Part shown: positions 38,174 to 47,574 of the stretch, piece by piece
How the letters are laid out: each line of letters begins with the position of its first letter
Position numbering within the stretch: the stretch's first letter is position 1
Assembly: GCF_025149915.1 (NCBI RefSeq)
Contig: NZ_CP102278.1
Coordinates: forward strand, 1,410,001-1,474,000
Direction: 5' to 3'
Length of the DNA stretch: 64,000 nt
DNA from: Coprococcus eutactus
GTDB lineage: Bacteria > Bacillota > Clostridia > Lachnospirales > Lachnospiraceae
Notes under the pieces: model-generated
What the model saw: only the letters and a program-made list of their open reading frames with translations
Told to the model about the DNA's origin: nothing
Databases searched by the model: none
Made by a program: the position numbers and the translations under genes

Positions 38174-38229
38174 AAAAATCAGGATTTCCAGATCAAAGAT
38201 CTGAAGATCCTGATTTTTATTTGTATTTA
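38174..38229. terminator. Bidirectional terminator after ispH-S1
   Basis: AAAAATCAGGAT (38174-38185) pairs with ATCCTGATTTTT (38217-38228), with inner pairing CCAGATC/GATCTG. Serves the converging yprB-like gene too. Confidence 0.88.
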
Positions 38230-38253
38230 TAGATGCGATGTATCGCGAATGAA

Positions 38254-39315
38254 CTAATGAAAAACCACTGATATCATGTTTTGTATGTATTGTGTTGTTA
38301 CCTGACCGATTGATGTGAGCTCATCTGATAATCGGAGAAATCTGCCCCCATTGATTCCGGTATCATAAAAAATATTGTTTTTCTCGTGGGACGGTGCCGG
38401 TATGAATACATCAGTGATCTGCGTATATGCGGTCTCCTTTGTGGCTTTTTCTTTGTGTGTACTGTCAACATATGCAGCCATGGATTTGTGTATAGCCATA
38501 TCCTCCACGGGCAGATAATAATAGTTCTTGTAATCCTTGAAGTAGAATTTCATCGTTTTCTGGGTTACAGGTATAAGAATCCTCAGTTGACGATCATTTG
38601 CATTTATGCGCATGACGGGGGATGAATATGTTATCCTGCACGGAAGCTTTGGTGTACTGCAGGTATATTCTATGAAGTCGTCTGTTCTGCTTACATCCAG
38701 AGTCTCCAGTTCGTTGCAAATGCGGGGAAGATTGAGAAATTCAGTTATGGATATCAGTCCGCGCACATCATCATGGTTATGGGTCATCAGGTCATCAAGC
38801 AGGTCACTTGAACCTGTCTTAAGATATTCCTTATAAGCATTGATAAGTGTACCGCCTGATATGAAGATCTTCCGCTGAAATCCAACAAGGTCTTCGACAT
38901 CGATCTGTTTTACAGAATTCATATTAAAAAGCTTTTTGTATCTTCGGGATGTCTTATATATATCTACACTTCTTATGTTGTCAAATGAGCAGTCTATGTC
39001 AAATTGCTGCATTTTTGTACGGATATATGGAATGTCAAATGTATCTCCATTATATGATACAAGATATCTGTATCTAGATATATGATTGGCAAATCGTGCG
39101 AGAATTTCCGGTTCAGAACATCCATCGTCATTGAACAGGAATAGTGTCTTGAAGTGATCGTCATCATAGAAACCCATTCCGATAAGATACAAGTCAGATC
39201 TGTTTGCGCTGAGGCCAGTGGTCTCTATATCGAAATATAATATGTCGTCTGGTGTATCAGATATACAAGTAGTATCTACAACAATATCATTTTCATCAAA
39301 TTCAAAAGTTTTCAT
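38254..39315 (-). CDS. YprB-like ribonuclease H-fold exonuclease
   Basis: 353 aa. DEDD-type 3'-5' exonuclease fold: 'LYFDIETTGLS' (DxE, ~28), 'LVSYNGDTFDIPYIRT' (~93) and 'THNHDDVRGLISI' (~185). Matches the RNase H-like domain of Bacillus YprB, usually beside helicase YprA, which is not adjacent here. The C-terminal ~150 residues match no domain I know. Start ATG 39315 has AAAGGAG eight bases upstream; the five-residue extension is rejected. Divergent from ruvA with a shared inverted repeat between them. Confidence 0.8.
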   Translation of the reverse strand: MKTFEFDENDIVVDTTCISDTPDDILYFDIETTGLSANRSDLYLIGMGFYDDDHFKTLFLFNDDGCSEPEILARFANHISRYRYLVSYNGDTFDIPYIRTKMQQFDIDCSFDNIRSVDIYKTSRRYKKLFNMNSVKQIDVEDLVGFQRKIFISGGTLINAYKEYLKTGSSDLLDDLMTHNHDDVRGLISITEFLNLPRICNELETLDVSRTDDFIEYTCSTPKLPCRITYSSPVMRINANDRQLRILIPVTQKTMKFYFKDYKNYYYLPVEDMAIHKSMAAYVDSTHKEKATKETAYTQITDVFIPAPSHEKNNIFYDTGINGGRFLRLSDELTSIGQVTTQYIQNMISVVFH

Positions 39316-39346
39316 ATGTACTCCTTTCATATCTATTATACTAGCG

Positions 39347-39378
39347 GTGAATGTTCAAAAAGGCAATCGAATATTCAC
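39347..39378. promoter_or_regulatory. Inverted repeat in the yprB-ruvA divergent promoter region
   Basis: GTGAATGTTC (39347-39356) and GAATATTCAC (39369-39378) are inverted copies (9 of 10). The right arm overlaps the -35 box of the ruvA promoter and the left arm lies in the opposing promoter region: an operator candidate. Confidence 0.4.
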
Positions 39379-39402
39379 AATTGATAAATATTGTGATATA
39401 CT
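39374..39402 (+). promoter_or_regulatory. Candidate ruvAB promoter
   Basis: TTCACA (39374-39379), 17-base spacer, TATACT (39397-39402), about 65 bases before ruvA. Confidence 0.5.
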
Positions 39403-39466
39403 TATGAAAGTTTAATGTCGGTAAATATGCAATTATATAAGACAGGAAAAGGAGATAGACAGACTG

Positions 39467-40093
39467 ATGATTTCATACATAACAGGTACACTTGAGTATC
39501 AAAGTGGCAACAGTATAGTTGTCGAATGTGGCGGAATTGGATATAGTATGATGATATCAGGACAGTTTATGAACAGGCTTCCGGCGATGCATTCCCATAT
39601 CAAGGTCTTTACTTATATGAGTGTGAGGGAAGATGAGATAAGCCTGTATGGATTTTATGACAGAGATGAACTTGAAGTGTTCAAGGTATTGCTCAGTGTG
39701 AACGGTGTTGGACCAAAGGCTGCGATGTCTATTTTGTCAGCGCTCACAGTAAACGAGCTTAGGCTTGCAGTTGTATCTGAGGATGTGAAGGCGATAACCC
39801 GTGCAAATGGAATAGGAACAAAGGGAGCTTCTAGGATCATACTCGAACTCAAGGATAAGCTTCGCCTGGAGGATATGATAGATGCTGCATATGAGGACGC
39901 GATGAATGGTTCACGGGTTGGATCAGGTGGTGTAGCACAGAGCGATATAGATACAAGGGCGAATGTAGTGGCAGCTCTCACAGCACTCGGTTATTCGGGA
40001 GTTGAGGCCGGACGTGCTGTAAACAGAGTTGAGGGCTGGCAGGATATGGATGAGGAACAGCTTTTAAAAGCTTCACTTAAGAACATAATATAA
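39467..40093 (+). CDS. ruvA: Holliday junction branch migration protein RuvA
   Basis: 208 aa. DNA-binding tetramer that loads RuvB on Holliday junctions. N-terminal OB fold (~1-63), two helix-hairpin-helix motifs ('LLSVNGVGPKAAMSILSA', ~75, and 'ITRANGIGTKGASRIILELK', ~110) and a C-terminal RuvB-binding domain (~155-208). GGAGAT site before ATG 39467. Followed by ruvB. Confidence 0.97.
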   Translation: MISYITGTLEYQSGNSIVVECGGIGYSMMISGQFMNRLPAMHSHIKVFTYMSVREDEISLYGFYDRDELEVFKVLLSVNGVGPKAAMSILSALTVNELRLAVVSEDVKAITRANGIGTKGASRIILELKDKLRLEDMIDAAYEDAMNGSRVGSGGVAQSDIDTRANVVAALTALGYSGVEAGRAVNRVEGWQDMDEEQLLKASLKNII

Positions 40094-40113
40094 AATAGAT
40101 GGCGGAATTTTAG

Positions 40114-41115
40114 ATGAGCAGAATTATTTCAACAGAAGCATTGGACAAGGAAGAGGAGAAAAGCGAATATAGTCTGAGGCCACAGTATCTGAACGAGTAC
40201 ATCGGACAGGAAAAGGTAAAGGATAACCTGCGGATTTTTATCGAGGCGGCAAAGAAGAGAAAAGAGCCATTAGATCATCTGCTGTTATATGGACCCCCTG
40301 GACTTGGAAAGACCACATTGTCAACTATAGTGGCAAATGAGATGGGGGTGAACATCAAGATAACCTCCGGCCCGGCGATAGAAAAGCCAGGAGAGCTTGC
40401 GGCGATATTGAACAATCTGTCTGACAACGATATTTTGTTCATAGACGAGATTCACAGACTGAGCACACAGGTTGAGGAAGTACTGTATCCGGCTATGGAG
40501 GATTACGCCATAGATGTGGTTATAGGCAAGGGGGCAGGCGCTCGTTCTATCAGGCTTGATCTTCCCAAGTTTACACTCATAGGAGCAACGACCAGAGTTG
40601 GAATGCTTTCTGCACCGCTCCGAGATAGATTTGGAATGGTTGATAAGCTTGAGTTTTATAGCAATGAAGATCTGAAGGAGATCATTGTGCGTTCAGCAGA
40701 TGTTCTCGGAGTGTCCTTAGATGACGAGGGGGCACTTGAAATCGCAAGAAGATCGAGAGGAACACCGAGACTGGCAAACAGACTTTTGAAGAGGTGCCGG
40801 GATTATGCAGAGGTGTGTCATGATGGATGTATAAGCCGTGATGTAGCAAAAAGTGCATTGGATAAACTTCAGGTAGATTCAATGGGGCTGGATGTGAATG
40901 ACAGAAACATACTTTTGACTATGATAGAGAAATTTGATGGAGGTCCTGTAGGATTGGATACGCTTGCAGCAGCGGTTGGGGAGGATCCGGGAACCATCGA
41001 GGATGTATATGAACCATATTTTATCATGAACGGATTCATTAACAGAACTCCGAGAGGAAGAGTTGTTACTGAGCTCTGTTACAGACATCTGGGATTGGAT
41101 GCATTTATAAAATAA
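40114..41115 (+). CDS. ruvB: Holliday junction helicase RuvB
   Basis: 333 aa. AAA+ motor. Walker A '[12 protein letters not shown]' (~65), Walker B 'LFIDEIHRL' (~112), sensor 1 '[10 protein letters not shown]' and the Arg finger region 'APLRDRFGM' (~172), C-terminal winged helix with 'NRTPRGR'. Normal length; pair with ruvA. Confidence 0.98.
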   Translation: MSRIISTEALDKEEEKSEYSLRPQYLNEYIGQEKVKDNLRIFIEAAKKRKEPLDHLLLYGPPGLGKTTLSTIVANEMGVNIKITSGPAIEKPGELAAILNNLSDNDILFIDEIHRLSTQVEEVLYPAMEDYAIDVVIGKGAGARSIRLDLPKFTLIGATTRVGMLSAPLRDRFGMVDKLEFYSNEDLKEIIVRSADVLGVSLDDEGALEIARRSRGTPRLANRLLKRCRDYAEVCHDGCISRDVAKSALDKLQVDSMGLDVNDRNILLTMIEKFDGGPVGLDTLAAAVGEDPGTIEDVYEPYFIMNGFINRTPRGRVVTELCYRHLGLDAFIK

Positions 41116-41138
41116 TATATGATATAAGGAGAATGGGT

Positions 41139-41540
41139 ATGGTACAAAAGAATGATATCAAGGTAGTAATAAACAATAAAGTATATACTCTGAGCGGTCA
41201 GGAAAGTGAAGATTATCTTCAGAATGTTGCCACATATATCAATGGCAAGATCGCCGAGTGTCAATCATCGGAAGCATATAGAAGATTTAATGCAGAGTAT
41301 CAGAATGTGCTTCTTGCGCTGAATATAGCGGATGATTACTTTAAGGCGAAGGATCAGGTCAACCAGATGTTGACAGAGGATGACGACAAGGACAAGCAGA
41401 TATATGATCTCAGACATGAGGTTATTGAGGTACAGATAAAGTATGAGTCTGCACAGAAGATGATTGAGGAATATAAGGACAAGATAAGCGAACTTCAGAG
41501 ACAGATAATAAAGCTTGAAGCGGAGAAAAATGTTAAGTAA
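41139..41540 (+). CDS. zapA: Cell division protein ZapA
   Basis: 133 aa. Promotes FtsZ bundling. Globular N-terminal domain ('VVINNKVYTLSGQESEDYLQ', ~10-30) and a long C-terminal coiled coil (~55-130). AAGGAG at 41126-41131 favours ATG 41139 over ATG 41133. Overlaps the U32 peptidase gene by 11 bases. Confidence 0.85.
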   Translation: MVQKNDIKVVINNKVYTLSGQESEDYLQNVATYINGKIAECQSSEAYRRFNAEYQNVLLALNIADDYFKAKDQVNQMLTEDDDKDKQIYDLRHEVIEVQIKYESAQKMIEEYKDKISELQRQIIKLEAEKNVK

Positions 41541-43914
41541 AACAGAGATATTAGCACCGGCAGGCAACATGGATGCGGTGAGGGCGGCGGTAAACGGACA
41601 TGCGGATGCAGTTTATCTAGGAGGAAGTCTTTTCAGTGCCCGTGCGTTTGCCGGCAATTTTGATGAAAAAGAATTATTAGAGACTATTGATTACTGCCAC
41701 ACCTTTGATGTCAAAGTGTATATGGCTGTCAATACTCTTCTAAAAAACGATGAGATAAAAAGGCTCCCTGATTATTTGGAGCCTTATTACAGAGAAGGCG
41801 TAGATGGTATCATAGTTCAGGATATGGGCGTTGCAGGCGCCATTTCTGGATGCTTCCCGGATCTTCCATTACACGGCAGCACACAGCTCAGTGTGTCCAG
41901 TGAGTATGGAGCAGCATTTCTAAAGAGTATAGGCATGACGAGATTTGTGCCTTCAAGAGAATTATCACTGGATGAAATAAGATCAATAAAGAGTAAGATT
42001 GATATTGAGGTAGAGACATTTGTTCACGGGGCGATGTGTTATTGTTACTCCGGTCGATGCCTTATGAGCAGTTATGCCGGCGGCAGAAGTGGTAACAGGG
42101 GACGCTGCGCCCAGCCATGTAGGAAGAGATATCAGTTGGAAGATCAGCGCGCATACATGCTCAGTCTTAAAGATATGTGTATGCTTTCGGATATAGGTAG
42201 ACTGATCGATGCAGGGATAGATTCGTTTAAGATAGAGGGAAGAATGAAGAAGCCAGAGTATGTGGCAGCTACTTCCTATGTATACAGTGAGCTGAGGGAT
42301 GAATATTTGTCAGGATGTAAGAATTTGTCCAGGCAGGCTGCGAAATATGAAAACATGCTGAGGGATATATATAATAGAGGCGGTTTTTGTTCTGGATATT
42401 ATTTTACAGGCAATGGCAGACAAATGATGGCTGATGATAGACCTAATCATACAGGTGTAAAAGTAGGCAAAGTGTCAGGAATCCAAAAACCATATATCAA
42501 TATAAAGCTTAGCATGGACGTACATCCCGGAGATATCATAGAGATAAGGGGCAGACAGGGAGATGTAGAACTTACTTGTGGGGCTGAAGGCAGTGCTGGT
42601 AAGTCTGTAAGATTAAAGGGAAAGTTATTTCAGAATATAGCAGTGGGCAGTCAGGTATACAGGACGAGAAATAACGCTCTCTTAAATGATATTCAGAAAA
42701 ATATCATAGAACGTGATCGGAAAGTTCAGTTAAAGGCTGATGTAAGGGCTAAGATCGGTGAGAAAATGAGTCTCAGTCTCAGCCTGGGCAGTATGAAAGT
42801 GTATGCCGAGGGCTCTGAGTGTATTGCGGCGTTAAATAAACCGGTCACAGAGTCACAGATAATAGAAAAGATACGAAAGACCGGTGGAACACAGTTTGAG
42901 ATAACCGATGTGACTTCTGATATAGATGAAGGAATATTTGCCCAGATCAGCGCTATAAACAATCTGAGAAGACAGTCGCTTGAGGATATGAAGGATCTTC
43001 TTATAAATTGTAAAAAAAGGAATCCACGTGATGCCAGAAATACAGAAGACATATATAGAAATGTCTCTGAAAGAAAAAAGTGGTCAGACAGACATCCGGG
43101 AATTACAGTCTTAGCTTCGACGGCAGAGCATGTAAATATTATTAAGAATTATAAATGGGTGAGCAACGTTATTGTAGATTATAATATCAAACAATACGGC
43201 GGTGAGCTTAAAGAACAGGGATTTAAAGTCTTTATAGCGCTTCCGGAGGTGTTAAGACAGAGAAAACTGAAAACATACTCGGACATGACTGCAGCCATAA
43301 ATGAGTTTGATGGTGTGATGATAAGGAACATGGATGAACTGGGCTATATTATAGAAAATGGTTATAGCGGACCTGTTATAGCCGATGCGGGGCTTTATGT
43401 CTACAATGACATTGCCTGTGATTTCTACAGAGAGCATACGGAGGATGTGTCATTTGTGGCATCTCAGGAACTTACGCTTGACGAGATAAAGAATTTGTCA
43501 GTTGAGCCGGCGCTTAAGATATATGGACATCAGAAGGTCATGGTAACAGCCAACTGCATATCTGGTAATTATAAACACGGATGTGCTGATAAAAAAATGG
43601 ATGGGACCGGAGATGTATTAAGGTTGACCGATGATATAGGAAATGTCTTTTATGTAAGAAATTACTGCAGCGATTGTTATAATGTCCTATACAATGGAGT
43701 TCCCACAAGCCTGCTTGATGAGGGTGATGAGTTAAATGACATTATGGATGACTGTTATATAGAGTTTACTATTGAAAATGCAGATATGGTAAAAAATATA
43801 ATGGATCATATAGGAAAGAACATATTGGGGCAGGAACTTCCAGATGGTAGGGATACAGTTAAGAATCCCGTTAAGGATTACACCCGTGGACACTATTATA
43901 AGGGAATAGATTAA
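41530..43914 (+). CDS. U32 family peptidase with DUF3656 (tRNA hydroxylation type)
   Basis: 794 aa. N-terminal U32 TIM-barrel-like domain: 'EILAPAGNMDAVRAAVNGHA' at the start and the Cys-rich core 'FVHGAMCYCYSGRCLMSSY' through 'GRCAQPCRKRY' (~160-205), whose Cys likely bind an Fe-S cluster as in TrhP/YrrO proteins that hydroxylate tRNA uridine 34. The middle (~300-500) is the DUF3656 region. 'Peptidase' is a historical name; tRNA modification is more likely. Long two-domain forms like this are usual in Lachnospiraceae. Coupled to zapA. Confidence 0.85.
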   Translation: MLSKTEILAPAGNMDAVRAAVNGHADAVYLGGSLFSARAFAGNFDEKELLETIDYCHTFDVKVYMAVNTLLKNDEIKRLPDYLEPYYREGVDGIIVQDMGVAGAISGCFPDLPLHGSTQLSVSSEYGAAFLKSIGMTRFVPSRELSLDEIRSIKSKIDIEVETFVHGAMCYCYSGRCLMSSYAGGRSGNRGRCAQPCRKRYQLEDQRAYMLSLKDMCMLSDIGRLIDAGIDSFKIEGRMKKPEYVAATSYVYSELRDEYLSGCKNLSRQAAKYENMLRDIYNRGGFCSGYYFTGNGRQMMADDRPNHTGVKVGKVSGIQKPYINIKLSMDVHPGDIIEIRGRQGDVELTCGAEGSAGKSVRLKGKLFQNIAVGSQVYRTRNNALLNDIQKNIIERDRKVQLKADVRAKIGEKMSLSLSLGSMKVYAEGSECIAALNKPVTESQIIEKIRKTGGTQFEITDVTSDIDEGIFAQISAINNLRRQSLEDMKDLLINCKKRNPRDARNTEDIYRNVSERKKWSDRHPGITVLASTAEHVNIIKNYKWVSNVIVDYNIKQYGGELKEQGFKVFIALPEVLRQRKLKTYSDMTAAINEFDGVMIRNMDELGYIIENGYSGPVIADAGLYVYNDIACDFYREHTEDVSFVASQELTLDEIKNLSVEPALKIYGHQKVMVTANCISGNYKHGCADKKMDGTGDVLRLTDDIGNVFYVRNYCSDCYNVLYNGVPTSLLDEGDELNDIMDDCYIEFTIENADMVKNIMDHIGKNILGQELPDGRDTVKNPVKDYTRGHYYKGID

Positions 43915-43936
43915 GACTTTTGATAAAGGTGAGAGA

Positions 43937-45463
43937 ATGGTAACGATTATAAGTGAGATAGCAAAATATCTTATTATATTTTTTATGGTGCTGTATACAG
44001 TCAAGTGTTTTACGGTGCTCAAGCCGGTTGCGGCTGAGCGCAAGAGAAAGGCGCTTAATGTACAGATATTTTACGTGTTTATGATACATTTTCTGTGTTA
44101 TCTGACATTGTATCTTCACTATGAAAAGAAAAGCATAATAGTATTTTATATCGTGCAGATGATAGTTTCCATAATTTATATGGTTTCATATCACGCAATT
44201 TACAAGGGGTCATCGAGACTCATCACAAACAATATGTCATTCCTGCTTCTGATAGGATACGTGATGCTGACAAGACTTGACTTTGATCTGGCAAAGAAAC
44301 AGTTTTTATTCGCCACGATCATGCTGGTTGTCACGGCATTTCTACCTCTTTTTATAATGAAGTTTCCGCAGGTGCGTAACTGGAATGTATTTTATGCAAT
44401 TTTCGGAATAGGATTTCTGGCTACTGTATTTATCCCACATGTTGGAGTGGATAAATACGGATCAAATAACTGGATAAGCATTGCGGGAATATCGATGCAG
44501 CCTATGGAAATAGTGAAGATAGTATTTGTATTTTTCCTTGCAAGTTCATTCCTCAAGGCGAAGAATTTAAAGGATATGACGAAGACGATATGTGTTGCGG
44601 GACTTTTCATGCTCGTGCTCGTTGCGGAGACTGACCTCGGTGGTGCGGTCATATTCTTTATGGTATTTGTCATGATGTTATATCTTGCAACGGGAAAGCA
44701 TATCATACTCATAGGTGGAGGTATTGGCGGATCGGTGGTTGCAGTAGTTGGATATATGTTGCTCAAGAGCCATTTCGGTCATGTAACTATGAGAATCGAT
44801 GCCTGGCTTAATCCGCTAAAATATATTGACGGAAGTGGATATCAGGTGGCACAGAGTCTTTTTGCAATAGGGTCAGGTGGCTTTGAGGGATCGGGACTTT
44901 GTCAGGGATCGCCGACATCAATACCAGTAGTATCAAGTGATTTTATATTTGCAGCGATATGCGAGGAGCTTGGTGTAATATTTGGACTGTGTCTTCTCCT
45001 CATGTATCTAAGTTGCTTTATATATTTTATCAATATCTCTATGAAGATAAGAGATACCTTTTACAAAAATGTAGCTTTTGGATTTACAATATGCTTTATA
45101 TTCCAGATATTCCTGAATGTTGGCGGTGTAGTGAAATTCATTCCGTCTACAGGAGTCACGCTGCCGCTAGTCAGCTACGGAGTAAGCTCTGTGGTCAGTA
45201 CGCTCATAATGTTTGGAATTATTCAGGGTATATGTGTATTAGAGAACAGTGGAGTTGATAAGAATGTCAGACAGAAAAAAGCCGTACAGTCAGGATGGGC
45301 AGAGCAGGAAGTCACAGAGCGCCCACAGTACAGGGACGAAGATGAAAAAAAACAAAACAGACAGCAAAAAAGTGAACAGGACAGGCGCGGCAGTGAAAAG
45401 AAGTCAAGGCGATATGCAGACAGAAAAAAGCAGCCAGACACAGATGAATTCTGGGGCGAGTGA
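43937..45463 (+). CDS. FtsW/RodA/SpoVE-family peptidoglycan polymerase
   Basis: 508 aa. SEDS glycosyltransferase that polymerises lipid II. About twelve membrane segments; the catalytic-region motifs 'ETDLGGAVIFF' (~235, Asp in the essential loop), 'GSGGFEGSGLCQGSP' (~315), 'SDFIFAAICEELG' and 'ITPSTG'-like 'FIPSTGVTLPLVSYG' (~400) are clear. The C-terminal ~75 residues are a charged Lys/Arg/Gln/Glu tail encoded in DNA that also encodes the start of the next gene. Partner of the class B PBP downstream. Confidence 0.9.
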   Translation: MVTIISEIAKYLIIFFMVLYTVKCFTVLKPVAAERKRKALNVQIFYVFMIHFLCYLTLYLHYEKKSIIVFYIVQMIVSIIYMVSYHAIYKGSSRLITNNMSFLLLIGYVMLTRLDFDLAKKQFLFATIMLVVTAFLPLFIMKFPQVRNWNVFYAIFGIGFLATVFIPHVGVDKYGSNNWISIAGISMQPMEIVKIVFVFFLASSFLKAKNLKDMTKTICVAGLFMLVLVAETDLGGAVIFFMVFVMMLYLATGKHIILIGGGIGGSVVAVVGYMLLKSHFGHVTMRIDAWLNPLKYIDGSGYQVAQSLFAIGSGGFEGSGLCQGSPTSIPVVSSDFIFAAICEELGVIFGLCLLLMYLSCFIYFINISMKIRDTFYKNVAFGFTICFIFQIFLNVGGVVKFIPSTGVTLPLVSYGVSSVVSTLIMFGIIQGICVLENSGVDKNVRQKKAVQSGWAEQEVTERPQYRDEDEKKQNRQQKSEQDRRGSEKKSRRYADRKKQPDTDEFWGE

Positions 45464-46898
45464 TGGAATCCTGGATAAGCGTGCAAATGAGAAAAAAAAT
45501 GTTCCCGTTCTCGTTATAACATACTTTGTTGTTTTGATATTTATATGTATGTTTGCGTATATAATCGTGTTCATAGTCAGGGACTCAAGGACATTTATCG
45601 CCAACTCATACAATGATCGTCAGAACCTGTATGCTGAGAAGGTAAAGAAGGGTAGCATAATCTCAAGTGATGGAAATGTCCTGGCTGAGACGATCACAGA
45701 TGACGATGGAAATGAGTACAGAAATTATCCATATGCAAATATGTTTGCGCATGCGGTTGGGTACGACAGCAATGGACAGGCAGGGCTGGAGATGAATTCG
45801 GCATATTATCTTCTTGCGTCTAATCAGAATATAATTACCAAGACATATAACAAGCTGAAGGATGAAAAGAGTATAGGAAACAATGTTATAAGCACTCTTA
45901 ACTACACGCTTCAGAGCACGGCATATGATGCGCTGGGCTACAATGATGGCGCAGTGGTGGTTATGGAACCTTCCACTGGCAAGATCCTGACCATGGTTTC
46001 AAAGCCTGATTTTGATCCGAATTATATAGATGATGTTATAGAGGAAACACAGGACACGGACAGTTCATGCCTTTTGAACAGAGCTACACAGGGCTTATAT
46101 CCGCCTGGATCAACATTCAAGGTGCTCACAGCACTTGAGTACATCAATGAGAATCCAAATTACAAGAAATACTCCTATGTCTGTGAGGGGGAGGACATAT
46201 TTGATGGTGTTCAGATACACTGCTCAGACTATGCGGTTCATGATACCGTTGATCTGGCCGATTCACTTGCTAGATCCTGTAACACTTCATTTGCAAATAT
46301 TGGAATGAAGCTCAATAAACAGTCGTATCGTGATCTTTGTGAAAAGTTTTTATTTAACAAGGATCTTCCGTATGATGGATATTATAGAAAGTCTGAATTT
46401 AAGCTGAGTGCATCATCAGATGACTCTGAGATACCGCAGACAGCTATAGGACAAGGAGATACACTTATAACACCTCTACACAGTGCCATGATCATGAGCA
46501 CCATAGCAAACGGCGGTGTGATGATGTCTCCTTACATGATCGACAGTATAGAAAATACGGATGGAGATCTAGTGAAGACATTCAAGCCAAGCACTTATGG
46601 CAAGATTATTTCCTCGTCGGATGCGAAGATACTTAAGGATCTTATGCTTGGTGTTACGTCATATGGTACCGCATCGGATGCATTTGCGGATGCATCATAT
46701 ACGATTGCGGGAAAGACTGGTACAGCAGAGTTTAACGATAATATGGATTCCCATTCATGGTTTGTAGGTTTCTCAAATGTTGACGATCCGGATATAGTTG
46801 TGTGCGTTATAGTTGAAAATGCGAGCAATACCGGAGCATCAGCCAAATATATTGCAAGGCAGATATTTGATGCATACTATTACAGTGTTAAGAATTAA
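45264..46898 (+). CDS. Class B penicillin-binding protein (transpeptidase)
   Basis: 544 aa from ATG 45264. Cross-links peptidoglycan. Basic, Ser/Gln-rich cytoplasmic tail (~1-75), one membrane helix (~80-105), short pedestal domain, transpeptidase with SxxK 'PPGSTFKVL' (~285), SxN 'RSCNTSFAN' (~338) and KTG 'AGKTGTAEF' (~487). Similar to PbpA-type proteins paired with SEDS polymerases. It overlaps the SEDS gene by 200 bases in another frame; ATG 45342 or 45411 could be the true start, with weaker sites than TGGAG before 45264. Confidence 0.88.
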   Translation: MSDRKKPYSQDGQSRKSQSAHSTGTKMKKNKTDSKKVNRTGAAVKRSQGDMQTEKSSQTQMNSGASDGILDKRANEKKNVPVLVITYFVVLIFICMFAYIIVFIVRDSRTFIANSYNDRQNLYAEKVKKGSIISSDGNVLAETITDDDGNEYRNYPYANMFAHAVGYDSNGQAGLEMNSAYYLLASNQNIITKTYNKLKDEKSIGNNVISTLNYTLQSTAYDALGYNDGAVVVMEPSTGKILTMVSKPDFDPNYIDDVIEETQDTDSSCLLNRATQGLYPPGSTFKVLTALEYINENPNYKKYSYVCEGEDIFDGVQIHCSDYAVHDTVDLADSLARSCNTSFANIGMKLNKQSYRDLCEKFLFNKDLPYDGYYRKSEFKLSASSDDSEIPQTAIGQGDTLITPLHSAMIMSTIANGGVMMSPYMIDSIENTDGDLVKTFKPSTYGKIISSSDAKILKDLMLGVTSYGTASDAFADASYTIAGKTGTAEFNDNMDSHSWFVGFSNVDDPDIVVCVIVENASNTGASAKYIARQIFDAYYYSVKN

Positions 46899-47041
46899 AA
46901 ATTTATAAAGATTTGTATTTACTTTAAAAATGTGAACACATATGATATACTGTTTTCAAGTTTTAAATGCCATAGTAAACAGAGAAGCTGCATGTGGCAG
47001 TGAATCTGGGTTACACACCAGAGAAAACAGGAGGTTTTGCA

Positions 47042-47494
47042 GTGATTGAGGCAACAAGCTGTGGAGGTGTGGTAATCTTCAGAGGAAAAGTATTGTTATT
47101 GTACAAGAATTACAAGAACAAATACGAAGGCTGGGTTCTCCCCAAGGGGACGGTCGAGAAAGGCGAGGAGCATGACGAGACAGCTCTTAGGGAAGTGAAA
47201 GAAGAAACAGGTGTAAGCGCATCTATCATCAAGTATGTCGGAAAGAGCAATTATACATTTAACACGGCATTTGATGTGGTTAACAAAGATGTTCACTGGT
47301 ATCTGATGATGGCAGACAGTTATTATAGTAAGCCACAGAGGGAAGAGTACTTTGTTGATTCTGGTTACTACAAGTACCATGAAGCCTACCACCTTCTAAA
47401 ATTTCCAAATGAGAAGCAGATACTTGAGCAGGCGTATTCAGAGTACGTGGATTTGAAGAAAAAGAATCTGTGGGGAAACAAGAAGTATTATTAG
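47042..47494 (+). CDS. Nudix hydrolase (Ap4A/diadenosine type)
   Basis: 150 aa from GTG 47042, chosen because AGGAGG (47029-47034) is seven bases upstream; the GTG 46994 extension would translate that site. Nudix box intact: 'GTVEKGEEHDETALREV' plus 'KEETGV' (~35-57). 'GWVLPKG' before it is typical of MutT/Ap4A hydrolases. Substrate uncertain. Confidence 0.82.
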   Translation: MIEATSCGGVVIFRGKVLLLYKNYKNKYEGWVLPKGTVEKGEEHDETALREVKEETGVSASIIKYVGKSNYTFNTAFDVVNKDVHWYLMMADSYYSKPQREEYFVDSGYYKYHEAYHLLKFPNEKQILEQAYSEYVDLKKKNLWGNKKYY

Positions 47495-47574
47495 TAACAA
47501 AGGGCTTTTGTATGTATAGATATATATACAGAGGCCTTTTGTGTTTTTAGTGATAATATAAAAAGGAGCTACAG

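Noticed and set aside
39347..39378. LexA box for ruvAB
   Set aside because: The arms lack the CGAAC-N4-GTTCG spacing found before recA.
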